Positions 63,999 through 64,000 of a stretch of DNA of 64,000 nucleotides are shown here, one piece after another. The DNA lies in assembly GCF_001729485.1 (NCBI RefSeq), contig NZ_CP017157.1, forward strand, positions 2,108,001 to 2,172,000. Reading direction: 5' to 3'. The notes under the pieces are model-generated. The model had not been told where the DNA came from and made no database searches. It saw only the letters and a program-made list of their open reading frames with translations. Source of the DNA: Streptomyces lydicus. GTDB taxonomy: Bacteria > Actinomycetota > Actinomycetes > Streptomycetales > Streptomycetaceae. Numbering within the stretch: the stretch's first letter is position 1; each line of letters begins with the position of its first letter. The translations under genes were made by a program, and so were the position numbers.

Positions 63999-64000
63999 TC

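Overview
The window is a high-GC, gene-dense segment of an actinobacterial chromosome, almost certainly Streptomyces or a close relative. The evidence is G/C-saturated third codon positions, frequent GTG starts, many start codons placed 6-7 nt after a TAnnnT-type -10 box (leaderless genes), the trpC-trpM-trpB-trpA order, an HGxxPAAW protein, a trypsin very close to Streptomyces griseus trypsin, and a single-domain ANTAR regulator next to pyruvate kinase. No phage, IS element, CRISPR array or rRNA operon was seen. There is one tRNA.

Layout. (1) 1-7.9 kb: end of trpE, small membrane proteins, trpC-trpM-trpB-trpA, a strong terminator, a DsbA-like anchored thioredoxin and lgt. (2) 8.0-15.6 kb, minus strand: a six-gene operon of four different ADP-ribosylglycohydrolase-family proteins, a CaiB/BaiF CoA-transferase and a CitE-like lyase. 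Every junction is a 4-nt stop/start overlap. This is the best candidate for an uncharacterised pathway. (3) 15.9-23.0 kb: a VIT1/CCC1 metal transporter, then gltB-gltD behind a long leader with a promoter, a hairpin and a GlnR-like box. (4) 23.2-32.9 kb: mostly small accessory genes. They are a flavin-reductase-like protein with a divergent ArsR regulator, an F420/PPOX protein, a lipoprotein, an MBL hydrolase, a LacI regulator with a divergent alpha/beta hydrolase, a second ArsR-type regulator, a secreted esterase, an HExxH/zinc-ribbon protein and a secreted trypsin.

(5) 33.4-39.4 kb: a mucin-type O-glycan module made of a Tat-secreted GH101 endo-alpha-N-acetylgalactosaminidase, a GH35 beta-galactosidase and an AraC regulator. 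The same two-part DNA element lies upstream of both glycosidase genes in the same orientation. (6) 39.8-48.2 kb: aminopeptidase N, an iron-box-controlled desA/desB-like pair without the acyltransferase and synthetase genes, a Tat-exported 5'-nucleotidase and a SIMPL-domain protein. (7) 48.3-51.6 kb: pyruvate kinase, a stand-alone HTH/LAGLIDADG-like protein, tRNA-Leu(CAA) and a PdtaR-type ANTAR regulator, closed by a bidirectional terminator. (8) 51.6-57.3 kb: the branched-chain amino-acid ABC transporter genes livK-livH-livM-livG-livF. (9) 57.8-64.0 kb: a hotdog thioesterase, an FdhF/YdeP-type molybdenum oxidoreductase and polA. polA has a RecA-independent DNA-damage-type promoter and is followed by tandem repeats and a 20-bp hairpin.

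The housekeeping genes (trp, lgt, glt, pyk, liv, polA) look like a conserved chromosomal backbone. From memory the same anchors lie in similar order in other Streptomyces, but no alignment was done. The glycan, siderophore-like and regulator/hydrolase genes between gltD and pyk look like the variable part. All product names rest on reading motifs in the translations; no database search was run.
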